A stretch of 64,000 bases of DNA from assembly GCA_910575755.1 (NCBI GenBank), contig CAJTFO010000002.1, positions 496,001-560,000 on the forward strand, read 5' to 3'. The notes beneath the pieces are model-generated. The model searched no databases and was not told where the DNA came from. It saw only the letters and a program-made list of their open reading frames with translations. This DNA comes from Desulfovibrionaceae bacterium. Lineage in GTDB: Bacteria > Desulfobacterota > Desulfovibrionia > Desulfovibrionales > Desulfovibrionaceae. Shown here in pieces: positions 1 to 16,663 of the stretch. The translations under genes were made by a program, and so were the position numbers. Numbering within the stretch: position 1 is the stretch's first letter; each line of letters begins with the position of its first letter.

Positions 1-2
1 GC

Positions 3-782
3 GTGGGCTGCGGCAATATGGGCGGGGCCATTCTTGCCGGTCTGGCTGACAGCCTGCGCGATGGCTATGCCTTCTGCGGCTGTAACCGCACGGCGGAGCG
101 CATGAGGCCCCTTCTGGAAAAGGGCGTGACGGCCAGAGCCGAGGCCAGCGCCGTGGCGGAAGATTCCCAGGTGGTCATTCTGGCGGTCAAACCCTATGCG
201 GCGGCTGCCGTACTGGCAAAGATGCGCCCGAAGCTGGGCGCTGACAAGGTGCTGGTGTCTGTGGCGGCGGGCGTCAGTCTGAAAAGCCTGCGTCAGGCCG
301 CCGGCGACCAGTGTATGGTTGTGCGCTGCATGCCCAATACCCCGGCCCTGGTGGGCAAGGGCGTTTTTGCGTTTTCTTTTGAAGAAGGCGTGTCGCCGCA
401 GAGCAAAACCGAGCTGATGGAACTCTTCGGAGCGCTGGGCCTCTGTCTTGAGCTGCCCGAAGCCCGCTTCACCGCTTTTTCCGCCCTGATCGGCGCGGGG
501 CCGGCCTATGTGTTCGAGATGATGCAAGGGCTGGTGCAGGCCGGCGTAACCCTGGGCTTTCAGCATAAGGAAGCCCGCCGCATGGTGGCGGCGCTCTTTG
601 CCGGTTCGGCGCGCATGGCCGAGCTGAATCCCGCGCCGCTGATGCAATTGCGCGACGAGGTTTGCTCACCCGGCGGCCTGACCATTGCCGGCGTCAACCA
701 ACTGGATCGCGCGGGCTTGCCGGGACTTCTGGTGGATGCCGTGCTGGCCGCCGACGCGCGCGGCCGGGAAATGGAAAGCTGA
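3..782 (+). CDS. proC: Pyrroline-5-carboxylate reductase, 5'-partial
   Basis: Catalyses the last step of proline synthesis, NAD(P)H reduction of 1-pyrroline-5-carboxylate, in the cytoplasm. The visible reading frame begins inside the N-terminal Rossmann motif (GCGNMGGAIL), so the true start lies a few codons before the window. The conserved MPNTPALVGKG and GPAYVF segments are present, and the C-terminal P5CR signature appears as CSPGGLTIAGVNQLDRAG. The C-terminus looks complete and ends in TGA. The gene converges on the minus-strand oxidoreductase pair, with a strong hairpin between them. The leftmost codon (GTG) is not the start. Identification is firm. Confidence 0.95.
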   Translation: MGCGNMGGAILAGLADSLRDGYAFCGCNRTAERMRPLLEKGVTARAEASAVAEDSQVVILAVKPYAAAAVLAKMRPKLGADKVLVSVAAGVSLKSLRQAAGDQCMVVRCMPNTPALVGKGVFAFSFEEGVSPQSKTELMELFGALGLCLELPEARFTAFSALIGAGPAYVFEMMQGLVQAGVTLGFQHKEARRMVAALFAGSARMAELNPAPLMQLRDEVCSPGGLTIAGVNQLDRAGLPGLLVDAVLAADARGREMES

Positions 783-851
783 GCCGCCGCAGGTCTGACC
801 GCGACCTTGGGAAATGCGGGGGAGCGGAAGCGAGGGCGCGGACGAGAGCAT

Positions 852-880
852 ACAAAAAAAGGGGGGCTTGCGCCCCCCTT
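852..880 (-). terminator. Intrinsic terminator of the DsrMK-like operon, possibly bidirectional
   Basis: A stem of six G:C pairs plus one C:G pair (861-867 with 872-878) closes a TTGC loop. Read on the minus strand it is followed by seven T residues, the classical Rho-independent pattern, 30 bases after the stop of the DsrK-like gene. On the plus strand, after proC, it is followed by a weaker T-rich stretch, so it may work in both directions. Confidence 0.85.
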
Positions 881-909
881 GATGTTGGTTTGTGAGCCGG
901 CCGCGCGGG

Positions 910-2505
910 CTACTCTTCGTCGCCTTCCCATTTGATAAAGCCGGGATTGGTGTTGGACATGGCGTTGACGATCAGTTCCACCAACCCGCCGTAGGCGAAG
1001 CTGTTTTTGGAGTACAGGTCATTGTGCTCAAGCAGTTCGCGGATCTGGCCCTTGCAGTTGGAGCAGGGGGCGCAGATGTACTTCTTGGTTTCGGGCCCGA
1101 GGCAGTCCTTGAAGGCTTCGCCGATCTGCCACATCTTTTTGCGTCCGGAGATGTTGCCGCGCCATTCGTCGATATTGTTGCGGGTCATGATGGCGAAGCC
1201 GGAACCGCCGCCGCAGCAGTAGTTATCCACGCCGTGGCAGGGCATTTCGCGGAACTGGGGCGCGATCTTGTGCAGAATCTCACGCTGCGGCTGCACAATG
1301 CCCATCAGGCGCACCGCATTGCACGGGTCGTGCAGCGTAACCGGGAAGTTATTGCGCGAGGGATCAAGCTTGAGGCGACCGGACATGACAATGTCACGCA
1401 GGGTTACATAGCAGGATTCGCGCGGCACCTGGTATTCAAAGGGGATCACGCGGTCGGCGATGACGGTGAGCGCCTTGTGGGCATGGCCGCATTCGCCGAT
1501 GACGATTTTTTTGACGCCCAGTTCCTTGGCGGCCATCATGTGCTGAAGGGCGATGCGCGCGGTCTGGGCGTCGTCGTAGAACACGCCGTAGTTCACGCCG
1601 TCATAGGCCACAGCCTTGCTGGACAGCGTCCAGGACAGGCCGGCCTCCTGGAAAATCAGGGAGAAAGCGGCGATGTTTTCAGGCCAGGCCATGATTTCGC
1701 CGGCATTGTGCAGCAGCATGATATCCGCGCCCTTCACGTCGAAGGGCGTGTGAATGCCCACACCGGTGATTTCAGAATAATCCTCGTCGATGAACTCCAC
1801 GTTTTCCTTGACCACTTCAGGGGTCATGCCGGTGGAAGACCCCACCTTCATCTGATTGAGAGTGCCCTTTTCGTGCAGTTCGCGGGGGTAGATGCCCAAT
1901 TCCTGGCTGAACAGCTTGCGGATTTCACGGGCGATGAGGCCGTTATCCACACCGATGGGACAGGTCTGGGCGCAGCGGCGGCAGAGGTTGCAGCGATAGG
2001 CCAGTTCGCCCAGGCGCGCCACTGTTTTCCAGTTCAGGCCCATGTCGCCGTAACGCCATTTGGCCAGGGGCTCTTTTTTCACATACTGCTTGTAGATGCG
2101 GCGGAAGATTTCCGAACGGTAATTGGGCCGGTACATCTCGTGCTCGCCGGACATCTCAAAGAGATGACAGGCGGCGGAGCAGGAATTGCACTGCACACAG
2201 TTGTCCATGCTGGTTTCCAGCATGGGCAGAAAGGTCCAGTTGTTCTCCTTGGAGAAGAGCTTGCGCATGCCATTGAGGAACTTGTTGACCAGTTCCTCTT
2301 CTTCCTGCTTGTTCTTGGGCTTGGGAATGTTCAGCACGCACACGTCGTCCAGAATACAGGCCGTGTTTTCCTTCTGCTCTTCAGTGAAGGGCTTCCAGGG
2401 CATGGCCTTCACGTCCAGGCTCAGCTCGGGCAGAGTATTGGGATCAATGCTGACCATCTGTCCTTCGACAGTGGAAACATCGCTCAAACGCAAATTATCT
2501 TTCAT
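910..2505 (-). CDS. DsrK/HdrD-like iron-sulfur oxidoreductase subunit
   Basis: 531-residue cytoplasmic iron-sulfur protein of the HdrD/DsrK/TmcB family, expected to pass electrons between a membrane cytochrome b and a cytoplasmic thiol/disulfide or FeS partner. Two 4Fe-4S ferredoxin motifs are visible: Cys103, 106, 109, 113 and Cys172, 175, 178, 182, each followed by a proline- or His-containing segment. Near the C-terminus there is a CCG-type cluster site (Cys395, Cys430-Cys431, Cys478, Cys481), the motif known to hold the catalytic 4Fe-4S centre in HdrB/D and DsrK. ATG start with AGGGAG Shine-Dalgarno that overlaps the stop of the upstream membrane subunit, so translation is probably coupled. 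No dsrJ, dsrO or dsrP gene follows; a terminator does. Family firm, exact physiological partner unknown. Confidence 0.85.
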   Translation of the reverse strand: MKDNLRLSDVSTVEGQMVSIDPNTLPELSLDVKAMPWKPFTEEQKENTACILDDVCVLNIPKPKNKQEEEELVNKFLNGMRKLFSKENNWTFLPMLETSMDNCVQCNSCSAACHLFEMSGEHEMYRPNYRSEIFRRIYKQYVKKEPLAKWRYGDMGLNWKTVARLGELAYRCNLCRRCAQTCPIGVDNGLIAREIRKLFSQELGIYPRELHEKGTLNQMKVGSSTGMTPEVVKENVEFIDEDYSEITGVGIHTPFDVKGADIMLLHNAGEIMAWPENIAAFSLIFQEAGLSWTLSSKAVAYDGVNYGVFYDDAQTARIALQHMMAAKELGVKKIVIGECGHAHKALTVIADRVIPFEYQVPRESCYVTLRDIVMSGRLKLDPSRNNFPVTLHDPCNAVRLMGIVQPQREILHKIAPQFREMPCHGVDNYCCGGGSGFAIMTRNNIDEWRGNISGRKKMWQIGEAFKDCLGPETKKYICAPCSNCKGQIRELLEHNDLYSKNSFAYGGLVELIVNAMSNTNPGFIKWEGDEE

Positions 2506-2516
2506 GTCGGAACTCC

Positions 2517-3458
2517 CTAGTCTTCTTTCTTGGGGGCTGCGGGATTGGTGGTGGCCACATCCACCCAGGTCTTGGGGCTGCCGTCGCCGGCGATATGGTC
2601 CGCGGACCAGGTGACGTTGTACTTGAGCATCTCGCCGATTTTTTCCTTGTTCTTGTCGTTGTAGTTGGTGGGTTCATCACCCCAGCGGATGTCGTGGTAC
2701 ATGAAATATTTCATGATCAGGTGCCCCATGTTGGTCACGGGAATCCAGATCAGCAGGAAGAAGCCCACCAGCAGATTCAGCGTGAAGAAAAGGCTGGGCA
2801 GGGGCTGGAAGGTGAAGGTGAACAGGTTGTGGATGAAGGTGCGGGCCAGTTCAAAGTAGGAGGGATTGAAGGCCCAGGCCGCCAGCGTCAGCAGGCCGAA
2901 GAGCACGAAAGCGCCCAGATTGAGGTAATGTTCCGGGGTGGTGTACTTTTTCAGGCCCGCGTCGCTGCGGCGGCGCTGAATCAGGGCTATGCCGCCGCCC
3001 ACGATGCAGAACGCGCCCAGCAGCACCACGGCGCTGATCACATTGCTCACGAAAATCATGAAGCCGCCTTGCGGGTCCATACCGAACATCTGGGCGAGAA
3101 CGGCCAGAATCACGATGATGGTGCCGCCCATGAGCATGTACATGCCCACATGGAAGGGGTAGGTGCGCAACCAGAGCTTGGGGTTGTGCTCAAGCGTGGC
3201 GTGCAGGCAAAGCACTTCCACCAGAATTCCCTTGATGTCGCCCCAGTGCGAAATGTGGCGGGGTCTGGTCCACCAGTCCTTTTCTTCCATAAAGCTGCCG
3301 CCGTATGCGGCTTTTTTGGCGCCTTCATGGGGCACGGGGTAGAGTTCCCAGCGCACATGCAGGGGGCTGGCCGCCATGTACGACTTGATTTTCAAGTAGG
3401 CCAGGCAAATGAAGCCGGCTACCGCCAGATAGCCCAAAATGTAGAACAGAGTGGTCAT
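2517..3458 (-). CDS. DsrM/NarI-like membrane cytochrome b subunit
   Basis: 313-residue integral membrane protein resembling the DsrM/HdrE/NarI cytochrome b family, which oxidises or reduces menaquinol through haem b. About five hydrophobic segments are visible (starting near residues 5, 120, 150, 195 and 240). Histidines in FHVGMYM, FIHNLF and NMGHLIM contexts are candidate haem ligands. The ATG at 3458 is preferred because GGGAGA lies 7 bases upstream; an in-frame TTG at 3479 has no such site. The gene is directly followed by the DsrK-like subunit, giving an M-K pair without the periplasmic cytochrome and FeS subunits of the full DsrMKJOP complex. Annotation tools often call this a nitrate reductase gamma subunit, which would be misleading here. 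Confidence 0.82.
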   Translation of the reverse strand: MTTLFYILGYLAVAGFICLAYLKIKSYMAASPLHVRWELYPVPHEGAKKAAYGGSFMEEKDWWTRPRHISHWGDIKGILVEVLCLHATLEHNPKLWLRTYPFHVGMYMLMGGTIIVILAVLAQMFGMDPQGGFMIFVSNVISAVVLLGAFCIVGGGIALIQRRRSDAGLKKYTTPEHYLNLGAFVLFGLLTLAAWAFNPSYFELARTFIHNLFTFTFQPLPSLFFTLNLLVGFFLLIWIPVTNMGHLIMKYFMYHDIRWGDEPTNYNDKNKEKIGEMLKYNVTWSADHIAGDGSPKTWVDVATTNPAAPKKED

Positions 3459-3854
3459 GCGTTTTCTCCCGTAAGTCAAGATGCCGCTGCATCATGGGTT
3501 TGCCGGGACATCGGCCCCGGGCCGGTGTCCCGCAACAAGCCCGGCATACGCCTGCTTGCCTTTCAACCTCACCCTCAATCGCGCACGCACCCACTCTCAT
3601 GCTTGTGACCTGTCTTATCAGGAATTGGCCACAAAGATGAGAAAGTCAAGGTGCGCGGCAAGTCCCTTTTGATAACGGAAATTTGCAGAAATGCAAAGCT
3701 CCTGACGCGATTCAAAGGAATCCAAGTAATCTCGAATGAATTATTTTTTCAATGAAATTAGTATATTATTTTTGATATGCGCAGAGTAAAAATTTTTGCT
3801 GCGGAAAAATTTTCTTTGTTTCGCGGGAGGCTGCGCATGACAGCCGCGCAGACG
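3459..3854. other. Intergenic region upstream of the DsrMK-like operon
   Basis: About 400 bases without a convincing gene. The stretch 3690-3800 is strikingly AT-rich compared with the coding DNA and is probably regulatory. On the minus strand a TTGACT hexamer (near 3645-3650) is seen, but no good -10 follows at the right distance, so I do not call a promoter. Confidence 0.4.
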
Positions 3855-3888
3855 ACAAACCCCGGAAGGCATGCCTTCCGGGGTTTGT
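3855..3888 (-). terminator. Hairpin at the end of the rpoBC operon
   Basis: A perfect 17+17 base palindrome (arm ACAAACCCCGGAAGGCA) lies 24 bases after the rpoC stop codon. On the minus strand the stem ends in GGGGTTTGT followed by CGTC, so the U-tract is short. Its position and stability make it the likely terminator of the whole ribosomal protein and RNA polymerase cluster. Confidence 0.7.
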
Positions 3889-3911
3889 TCTTTGTCCGGG
3901 AAATGGGGACG

Positions 3912-8084
<4,173 letters not shown>

Positions 8085-8230
8085 ATATCAGTACCCTGCT
8101 TTGTAAAAAGCTCGTTGGAATCGTTACTGCAATCCGTGTGCAGAGACGGGCGTCCGGAACTTGTTCCCTGCCTCAGCCCTTGGGCGGAAGCGGGGAGAGC
8201 ATGCGCCTCATACGAATCAGGCAATGACCT

Positions 8231-12370
<4,140 letters not shown>

Positions 12371-12836
12371 GGGTACCTCAAGATAGGTAGCGGTTGCGCC
12401 CCGGCTGCGGACAGAAGCGCCGGCCGGAGGCAAAAAAACTTGCTGTCACTGCACCCTGAAAGCGTAAGGAACGGCGCGGGGCGTTACGGAAGAGCTCACT
12501 ATGCGCAACAAAGACGACAAAACCCATCCCCTGTCTGGGTTAACAGGGCCTGGGCTGTCGAGCCTGTTTCAAAAAAGTGTGCATATACAGTGAGTTGGAA
12601 AAAAACAGAAAGGATGCCTCCCGCGCCATTCAGTGAACAAAAATAGATAAGCGGAAAACATTTTTTTTGCAAGATTTTTCTTTGCGGAACAGAAGACGTT
12701 CATTTTGAAAACACGCCGCTGCCTGCCAAAGCGCAGAGCCTACGCGCGTTTGCCTTGCATGCCAGCGCAACAGCAAACCGCATTGGATGAAGCCCGCAAG
12801 CGCGCATACCCGGAACAGGGCGGAAAACAAACAGAA
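12371..12836 (-). promoter_or_regulatory. Long rpoB leader region, no gene
   Basis: No credible gene is present. On the minus strand the leader can form a hairpin with arms AACCCA and TGGGTT (12521-12541), followed by a T-rich stretch TTGTCGTCTTTG, and contains A/T-rich runs around 12590-12690. Together with the terminator after rplL this suggests that rpoBC expression is set separately from rplJL, as known for the rplL-rpoB attenuator of E. coli. The mechanism here is inferred. Confidence 0.45.
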
Positions 12837-12861
12837 ATGGCGAGGTCAGTGACCTCGCCAT
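12837..12861 (-). terminator. Terminator/attenuator between rplL and rpoB
   Basis: A perfect 12-bp inverted repeat (arm ATGGCGAGGTCA, one-base centre) lies 45 bases after the rplL stop codon. Reading the minus strand, it is followed by TTTCTGTTTGTTTTCC, a T-rich tract. It should terminate part of the transcripts leaving rplJL before rpoB. Confidence 0.75.
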
Positions 12862-12905
12862 GTTCTTGCGTTTCGCGCCGTCGCGAAGCAAAGGCAGGGA
12901 AATGC

Positions 12906-13295
12906 CTACTTGATTTCCACAGTGGCGCCGGCTTCGGTGAGCTGCTTTTTGGCTTCTTCAGCTTCTTCCTTGGAAACGCCTTCCTTCAGGGTGGAGGGAG
13001 CGCCGTCAACCTTTTCCTTGGCTTCCTTGAGGCCCAGGCTGGTCAGAGCGCGCACCACCTTGATGACGCCGATCTTGTTGGCGCCGGCTTCCTTGAGGAC
13101 AACGTCAAATTCGGTCTTTTCCTCAGCGGCGGCGCCAGCGTCGCCGCCGGCGGCCGGGGCGGCCATCACCATAGCGGCAGCGGGCGCGGCGGCGGAAACG
13201 CCGAACTTGTCTTCCAGTTCCTTGATGAATTCGGAAAGTTCCAGAACGGTCATGCTGGAGATGAATTCAACGACTTCTTCTTTGGTCACGGCCAT
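12906..13295 (-). CDS. rplL: 50S ribosomal protein L7/L12
   Basis: 129-residue acidic stalk protein that recruits translation GTPases to the ribosome. The N-terminal dimerisation region ([15 protein letters not shown]) is followed by an Ala/Gly-rich hinge around residues 38-56 and the conserved C-terminal domain ([20 protein letters not shown]). ATG 13295 is chosen because AGGAGA lies 7 bases upstream; an extension to 13337 would give a non-conserved tail. It follows rplJ, the protein that anchors it to the ribosome, after 48 bases. Confidence 0.97.
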   Translation of the reverse strand: MAVTKEEVVEFISSMTVLELSEFIKELEDKFGVSAAAPAAAMVMAAPAAGGDAGAAAEEKTEFDVVLKEAGANKIGVIKVVRALTSLGLKEAKEKVDGAPSTLKEGVSKEEAEEAKKQLTEAGATVEIK

Positions 13296-13343
13296 GATAT
13301 TTCTCCTGATCTTCGGCTTGATGTTTGAGCTGTCCACATCCGC

Positions 13344-13871
13344 TTAGGCGGCGGCTTTGCCTTTCTGTTCCTCAATAGCCTTGAGGGCGTAGAGCAGACC
13401 GCGCAGCACATTGGCAAACAGCGAGACAAAATTGGTGGGCACGGCGTTCATGGTGCCAAGCAACTGGCCGAGCAACTGTTCCCTGCCGGGCAGTTTGGCC
13501 AGAGCGTCCACCTGGTCGGGGGTCATTTCCTTGCCGTCCAGGCTGGCGCAACGCAAGCTGAAGAGCTTGCTCTGCTTGACAAAATCGCTGAGCGCCTTGG
13601 CCACCGCCACCGGGTCGTCGAACCCAAGGGCCACGCCGCAATTCTCATGGAACTTGTCCTTGATGGCGTCGTGCGTGCCGCCGGTCAGAGCGATACGAGC
13701 CAGGGTGTTTTTGACGACATGATATTCGCCGCCCGCATTGCGCAGGCTCACCCGGAGGTTCGTCAGCTCTTCCACCGTCATGCCCTTGAAGTCCGTCAGC
13801 ACCGCAAAGGAAGCGCTGTCGGCCTTGGCCTTGATGGCTTCAATAATTGCGGCTTTTTCAGACCTGTTCAC
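13344..13871 (-). CDS. rplJ: 50S ribosomal protein L10
   Basis: 175-residue stalk-base protein; its C-terminal helix binds L7/L12 dimers and its N-terminal domain binds 23S rRNA. The N-terminus [18 protein letters not shown] and the [13 protein letters not shown] segment are typical. The start codon is GTG at 13871, with GAGAGG upstream. The preceding 196 bases are in the position of the L10 autoregulatory leader. Co-transcribed with rplL. Confidence 0.97.
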   Translation of the reverse strand: MNRSEKAAIIEAIKAKADSASFAVLTDFKGMTVEELTNLRVSLRNAGGEYHVVKNTLARIALTGGTHDAIKDKFHENCGVALGFDDPVAVAKALSDFVKQSKLFSLRCASLDGKEMTPDQVDALAKLPGREQLLGQLLGTMNAVPTNFVSLFANVLRGLLYALKAIEEQKGKAAA

Positions 13872-14067
13872 GTGATACCTCTCACGTTCGGGGTTGCCAG
13901 GTGGAATGCCGAGCCAAAGATGAAGCGTCTGGGCAGGAAATTAAGGGTGTGATCCGCCTGCCGTCTTCGACTCGAATTCCTTGCCTTAACCGAGGTTGTG
14001 TCACACAACCGCTTGAAAGCCTGAACAAAAGGCCCGTACCGCGTCTGCGCCGCACGGGCCCTGTCCG
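13872..14067 (-). promoter_or_regulatory. Candidate L10 leader (autoregulatory) upstream of rplJ
   Basis: About 200 untranslated bases separate rplA from rplJ. The region contains a 7-bp hairpin (arms GGTTGTG and CACAACC, 13994-14010) and the terminator-like stem at 14031-14060. In many bacteria the L10(L12)4 complex binds an rplJ leader to repress translation. The assignment here rests on position and local structure only. Confidence 0.5.
14031..14060 (-). terminator. Hairpin with U-tract after rplA
   Basis: Arms GGCCCGT (14031-14037) and ACGGGCC (14054-14060) form a 7-bp GC-rich stem, followed on the minus strand by TTTTGTTC. It begins 8 bases after the rplA stop. It may act as a partial terminator between rplKA and rplJL, or as part of the L10 leader. 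Confidence 0.6.
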
Positions 14068-14775
14068 TTAGCTCTCAAGAAATTTTTTGACCTGGGTCAT
14101 ATCAATTTTGAAGCCCGGCCCCATGGTGGTGGAAACCGCCATGGACAGCATGTAGGCGCCCTTGGCGGCCGAGGGCTTCAGCCGGTTGACGGTTTCCAGA
14201 AGGGCCTTGAGGTTGCCCAGAATTTTTTCCGGACCAAAGGAAACCTTGCCCAGGGGCGCGTGCAGCACGCCAGCCTTGTCCACCTTGAAGTCAACGCGCC
14301 CCGCCTTGAGTTCGCTCACAGCCTTGGCAACGTCAAAGGTGACGGAACCGGTCTTGGCATTGGGCATCAGACCACGGGGACCAAGCACACGACCGATCTG
14401 ACCCACCAGAGCCATGGCGTCAGGGGTGGCCACAGCGGCGTCAAATTCCAGCCAGCCTTCCTTGACCCTGGCCACCAGATCCTCGGCGCCCACAACATCA
14501 GCGCCGGCCTCTTTGGCCTCGGTCTGCTTTTCACCCTTGCAGAACACGGCCACGCGTACTGTCTTGCCCAGGCCGTTGGGCAGGGTGACGGCGCCGCGCA
14601 CCATCTGATCGGAATATTTGGGGTCAACACCCAGGCGGATAGCCACATCCACGGTTTCGTCAAATTTGGCAAAGGCCGCGCCTAGGGATTTGCTCACGGC
14701 TTCTTCAATGCTGAAACGTTCTTGCGGATTATAGGCTTCAAGAGCCTTGCGAAAATTTTTGCCATGTCTGGGCAT
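14068..14775 (-). CDS. rplA: 50S ribosomal protein L1
   Basis: 235-residue protein of the L1 stalk on the large ribosomal subunit, and in many bacteria the repressor of its own rplK-rplA message. The start [13 protein letters not shown] and the segments [20 protein letters not shown] and [15 protein letters not shown] are diagnostic. ATG 14775 has AAGGAAG upstream. It follows rplK after 170 bases, an unusually long gap for this pair, in which I see no gene. Confidence 0.97.
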   Translation of the reverse strand: MPRHGKNFRKALEAYNPQERFSIEEAVSKSLGAAFAKFDETVDVAIRLGVDPKYSDQMVRGAVTLPNGLGKTVRVAVFCKGEKQTEAKEAGADVVGAEDLVARVKEGWLEFDAAVATPDAMALVGQIGRVLGPRGLMPNAKTGSVTFDVAKAVSELKAGRVDFKVDKAGVLHAPLGKVSFGPEKILGNLKALLETVNRLKPSAAKGAYMLSMAVSTTMGPGFKIDMTQVKKFLES

Positions 14776-14945
14776 GCGATCTTCCTTATCGTTTTATCTC
14801 CTGCCGCTTCCAATACTGCGTGAAAGACGGCAGTACAACTGATTTCAACGAGTCTGGCGGAAAAAACCAAGATTCAGCAGAATTCGCCGAACGGCTTTTG
14901 CCGCCGCAAGTGACAAATCCGCCGGAATTTTCCGACAGGCTGCCC

Positions 14946-15368
14946 TTACTTGATGTCAATGCCCATGCTGCGGGCGGTGCCCGCAATGGACTTTACAGCG
15001 GATTCAAGAGTGGACGCGTTGAGATCCGGCAGTTTGATTTTGGCGATCTCTTCCACCTGAGCCATGCTGAGAGTGCCCACCTTGTTGCGGTTGGGTTCGC
15101 CGGACCCCTTTTCAAGCTTGGCCGCCTTCATGATCAGCACCGCGGCGGGAGGCGTTTTGGTGATGAAACTGAAGGAACGGTCGGCGTAGACCGTGATGAC
15201 CACGGGAATGATCATCCCTTTCTGATCCTGGGTGCGGGCGTTGAATTCCTTGCAGAAGCCCATGATGTTCAGGCCGTGCTGACCCAGGGCCGGACCAACC
15301 GGCGGCGAGGGATTCGCTGCGCCTGCGGGAATCTGCAATTTAATCTTGGCAACTTCTTTTTTGGCCAT
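14946..15368 (-). CDS. rplK: 50S ribosomal protein L11
   Basis: 140-residue protein that with 23S rRNA forms the GTPase-associated centre. The N-terminal proline-rich helix region ([19 protein letters not shown]) and the C-terminal rRNA-binding part ending in [11 protein letters not shown] are clear. ATG 15368 with AAGGAT upstream. It lies downstream of nusG after a 181-base gap with no gene. Confidence 0.97.
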   Translation of the reverse strand: MAKKEVAKIKLQIPAGAANPSPPVGPALGQHGLNIMGFCKEFNARTQDQKGMIIPVVITVYADRSFSFITKTPPAAVLIMKAAKLEKGSGEPNRNKVGTLSMAQVEEIAKIKLPDLNASTLESAVKSIAGTARSMGIDIK

Positions 15369-15549
15369 GTGCGGTATCCTTCATCACTGCTCGCGCTTGT
15401 TTCGACTGTCAGGCCGAGGCGCGGGGCAAATCTTAAGAACAAGTTACGCCTGAGATGCCTGCTTCATAAAGGGCAATATCCGCCCCGGAACATCTTGATG
15501 CAAGGATGTGCAGGCATTCCCTCGGAGCAGCGCAAGCTCTGCAATGCTC

Positions 15550-16122
15550 CTAACCTTTGGAGACCTGTACGAAATCCAGCTCCACCGGCGTTTGACGACC
15601 GAAAATGGAAACGGAAACGCGCAGCTTTCCCTTGTCGTAGTTGACGTCTTCCACCACGCCGTTAAAGCCGCCGAAAGGCCCGTCAATGACGCGCACTTCG
15701 TCGCCCCTCTCAAAGTTGAATTTGGGACGGGGAGTTTCCTGACGGGTTTCCATGAGCGCCAGAATACGCTCGGCCTCGCTGTCGCGCATGGGCGTGGGAC
15801 GGTTTTTTCCGCCCACAAAACCGGTTACCTTGGGTATGGATTGCACCAAGTGCCAGGACAAGTCGGTCATGACCATGCGCACCATCACATAGCCGGGATA
15901 GAACTTGCGCGTAGTGGTGCGCTTTTCGCCGCCCTTGGCAAGCTCGATGACCTTTTCTGTGGGCACTACCACTTCCTGAATAAGGCCCTGATCCTGACCG
16001 GTGCGGCTCATCTCGTTGATGGTTTTCTGCACGCGCTGCTCGAAACCCGAGTAGGTATGCACGATGTACCAGCGCGGTCTTTTGCTCAGCTCGGAGTTTT
16101 CATCAATGACGGGATCTTTCAT
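15550..16122 (-). CDS. nusG: Transcription termination/antitermination factor NusG
   Basis: 190-residue RNA polymerase-associated elongation factor. The N-terminal NGN domain begins at RPRWYIVHTYSGFEQRVQ and includes PGYVMVRM; the C-terminal KOW domain is seen as FERGDEVRVIDGPFGGFNG. ATG 16122 is chosen (MKDPVIDENSE) with GAAGG upstream. The open frame runs further upstream through secE in another frame, which is not real. Typical secE-nusG pair, 8 bases apart. Confidence 0.97.
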   Translation of the reverse strand: MKDPVIDENSELSKRPRWYIVHTYSGFEQRVQKTINEMSRTGQDQGLIQEVVVPTEKVIELAKGGEKRTTTRKFYPGYVMVRMVMTDLSWHLVQSIPKVTGFVGGKNRPTPMRDSEAERILALMETRQETPRPKFNFERGDEVRVIDGPFGGFNGVVEDVNYDKGKLRVSVSIFGRQTPVELDFVQVSKG

Positions 16123-16130
16123 TTCAGCCT

Positions 16131-16370
16131 TCAGGACAGTATGGACTTGATGAGGACAGACAGACCAAGGTCCACCAGTCCCAGGATAACGGCCATCACA
16201 GCCACAAAGCCCAAAACAGCCAGCGTGACCTTGCGCGTTTCTTTCAGCGTAGGCCAAGTGACCTTGCGCAATTCGGCCTTGGAATCCTCCACATAACGCG
16301 CGAAGCGCGTAAAGGGATTGGGGGCCCTGTCCGACCTGGCGTCCGCGGCTTGCACCTGTTTTTTTGCCAT
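16131..16370 (-). CDS. secE: Preprotein translocase subunit SecE
   Basis: 79-residue membrane subunit of the SecYEG channel. It has the family signature of the single-span form: an amphipathic helix (AELRKVTWPTLKETRKVT) followed by one transmembrane segment (roughly residues 47-75). The N-terminal 20 residues are polar and variable. ATG 16370; only a weak GGGTAA site precedes it. It lies between tRNA-Trp and nusG. Confidence 0.95.
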   Translation of the reverse strand: MAKKQVQAADARSDRAPNPFTRFARYVEDSKAELRKVTWPTLKETRKVTLAVLGFVAVMAVILGLVDLGLSVLIKSILS

Positions 16371-16393
16371 GATGTTACCCGAGAGATAAAAAA

Positions 16394-16470
16394 TGGCAGG
16401 GCAGGAGGGATTCGAACCCCCAACTTGCGGTTTTGGAGACCGCCGCTCTAGCCGTTAGAGCTACTGCCCT
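16394..16470 (-). tRNA. tRNA-Trp (anticodon CCA)
   Basis: The minus strand folds as a full cloverleaf: acceptor stem AGGGCAG/CTGCCCT, D-arm TAGCTCTAACGGCTAGAG, anticodon loop CTCCAAA with CCA anticodon, and T-loop GGGTTCGAATCCC. The 3' CCA is encoded. It sits between rpmG and secE, the usual arrangement in this cluster. Confidence 0.97.
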
Positions 16471-16479
16471 GCGTACCGT

Positions 16480-16500
16480 CCGGGGGGACGCGCCCCCCGG
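16480..16500. other. GC-rich hairpin between rpmG and tRNA-Trp
   Basis: Arms CCGGGGGG and CCCCCCGG enclose ACGCG. No T-tract follows on either strand, so it is probably a transcript processing or stabilising structure between the mRNA part and tRNA-Trp rather than a terminator. Confidence 0.5.
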
Positions 16501-16510
16501 CGGAAAGTTG

Positions 16511-16660
16511 TTACCTGGTTTCGCGATGCACTGTGTGCTTCTTGTCCCAGGGACAATATTTTTTCATTTCCAGCCGCCCGGTGGTGTTCTTCTTGTTCTT
16601 CCGGGTGCTGTAATTGCGTCGCTTGCATTCGGTGCAAGCCAGAATGATGTTGACTCTCAT
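16511..16660 (-). CDS. rpmG: 50S ribosomal protein L33
   Basis: 49-residue ribosomal protein. The translation starts [19 protein letters not shown] and ends [17 protein letters not shown], with the two Cys pairs (Cys9/Cys12 region and Cys36 region) partly matching the zinc-binding form of L33. ATG 16660 lies 3 bases after the tuf stop codon; TAA stop at 16511. It is co-transcribed with tuf. Confidence 0.95.
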   Translation of the reverse strand: MRVNIILACTECKRRNYSTRKNKKNTTGRLEMKKYCPWDKKHTVHRETR

Positions 16661-16663
16661 GGT

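Noticed and set aside
892..2520. Long plus-strand open frame opposite the DsrK-like gene
   Set aside because: It is antisense to a gene with clear FeS motifs, has low-complexity His/Ala/Gly-rich content and resembles no family; it is a product of GC-rich codon structure.
12371..12433. Upstream TTG extension of rpoB
   Set aside because: It would add 21 non-conserved residues; ATG 12370 has a good GAGGT site and matches the family start.
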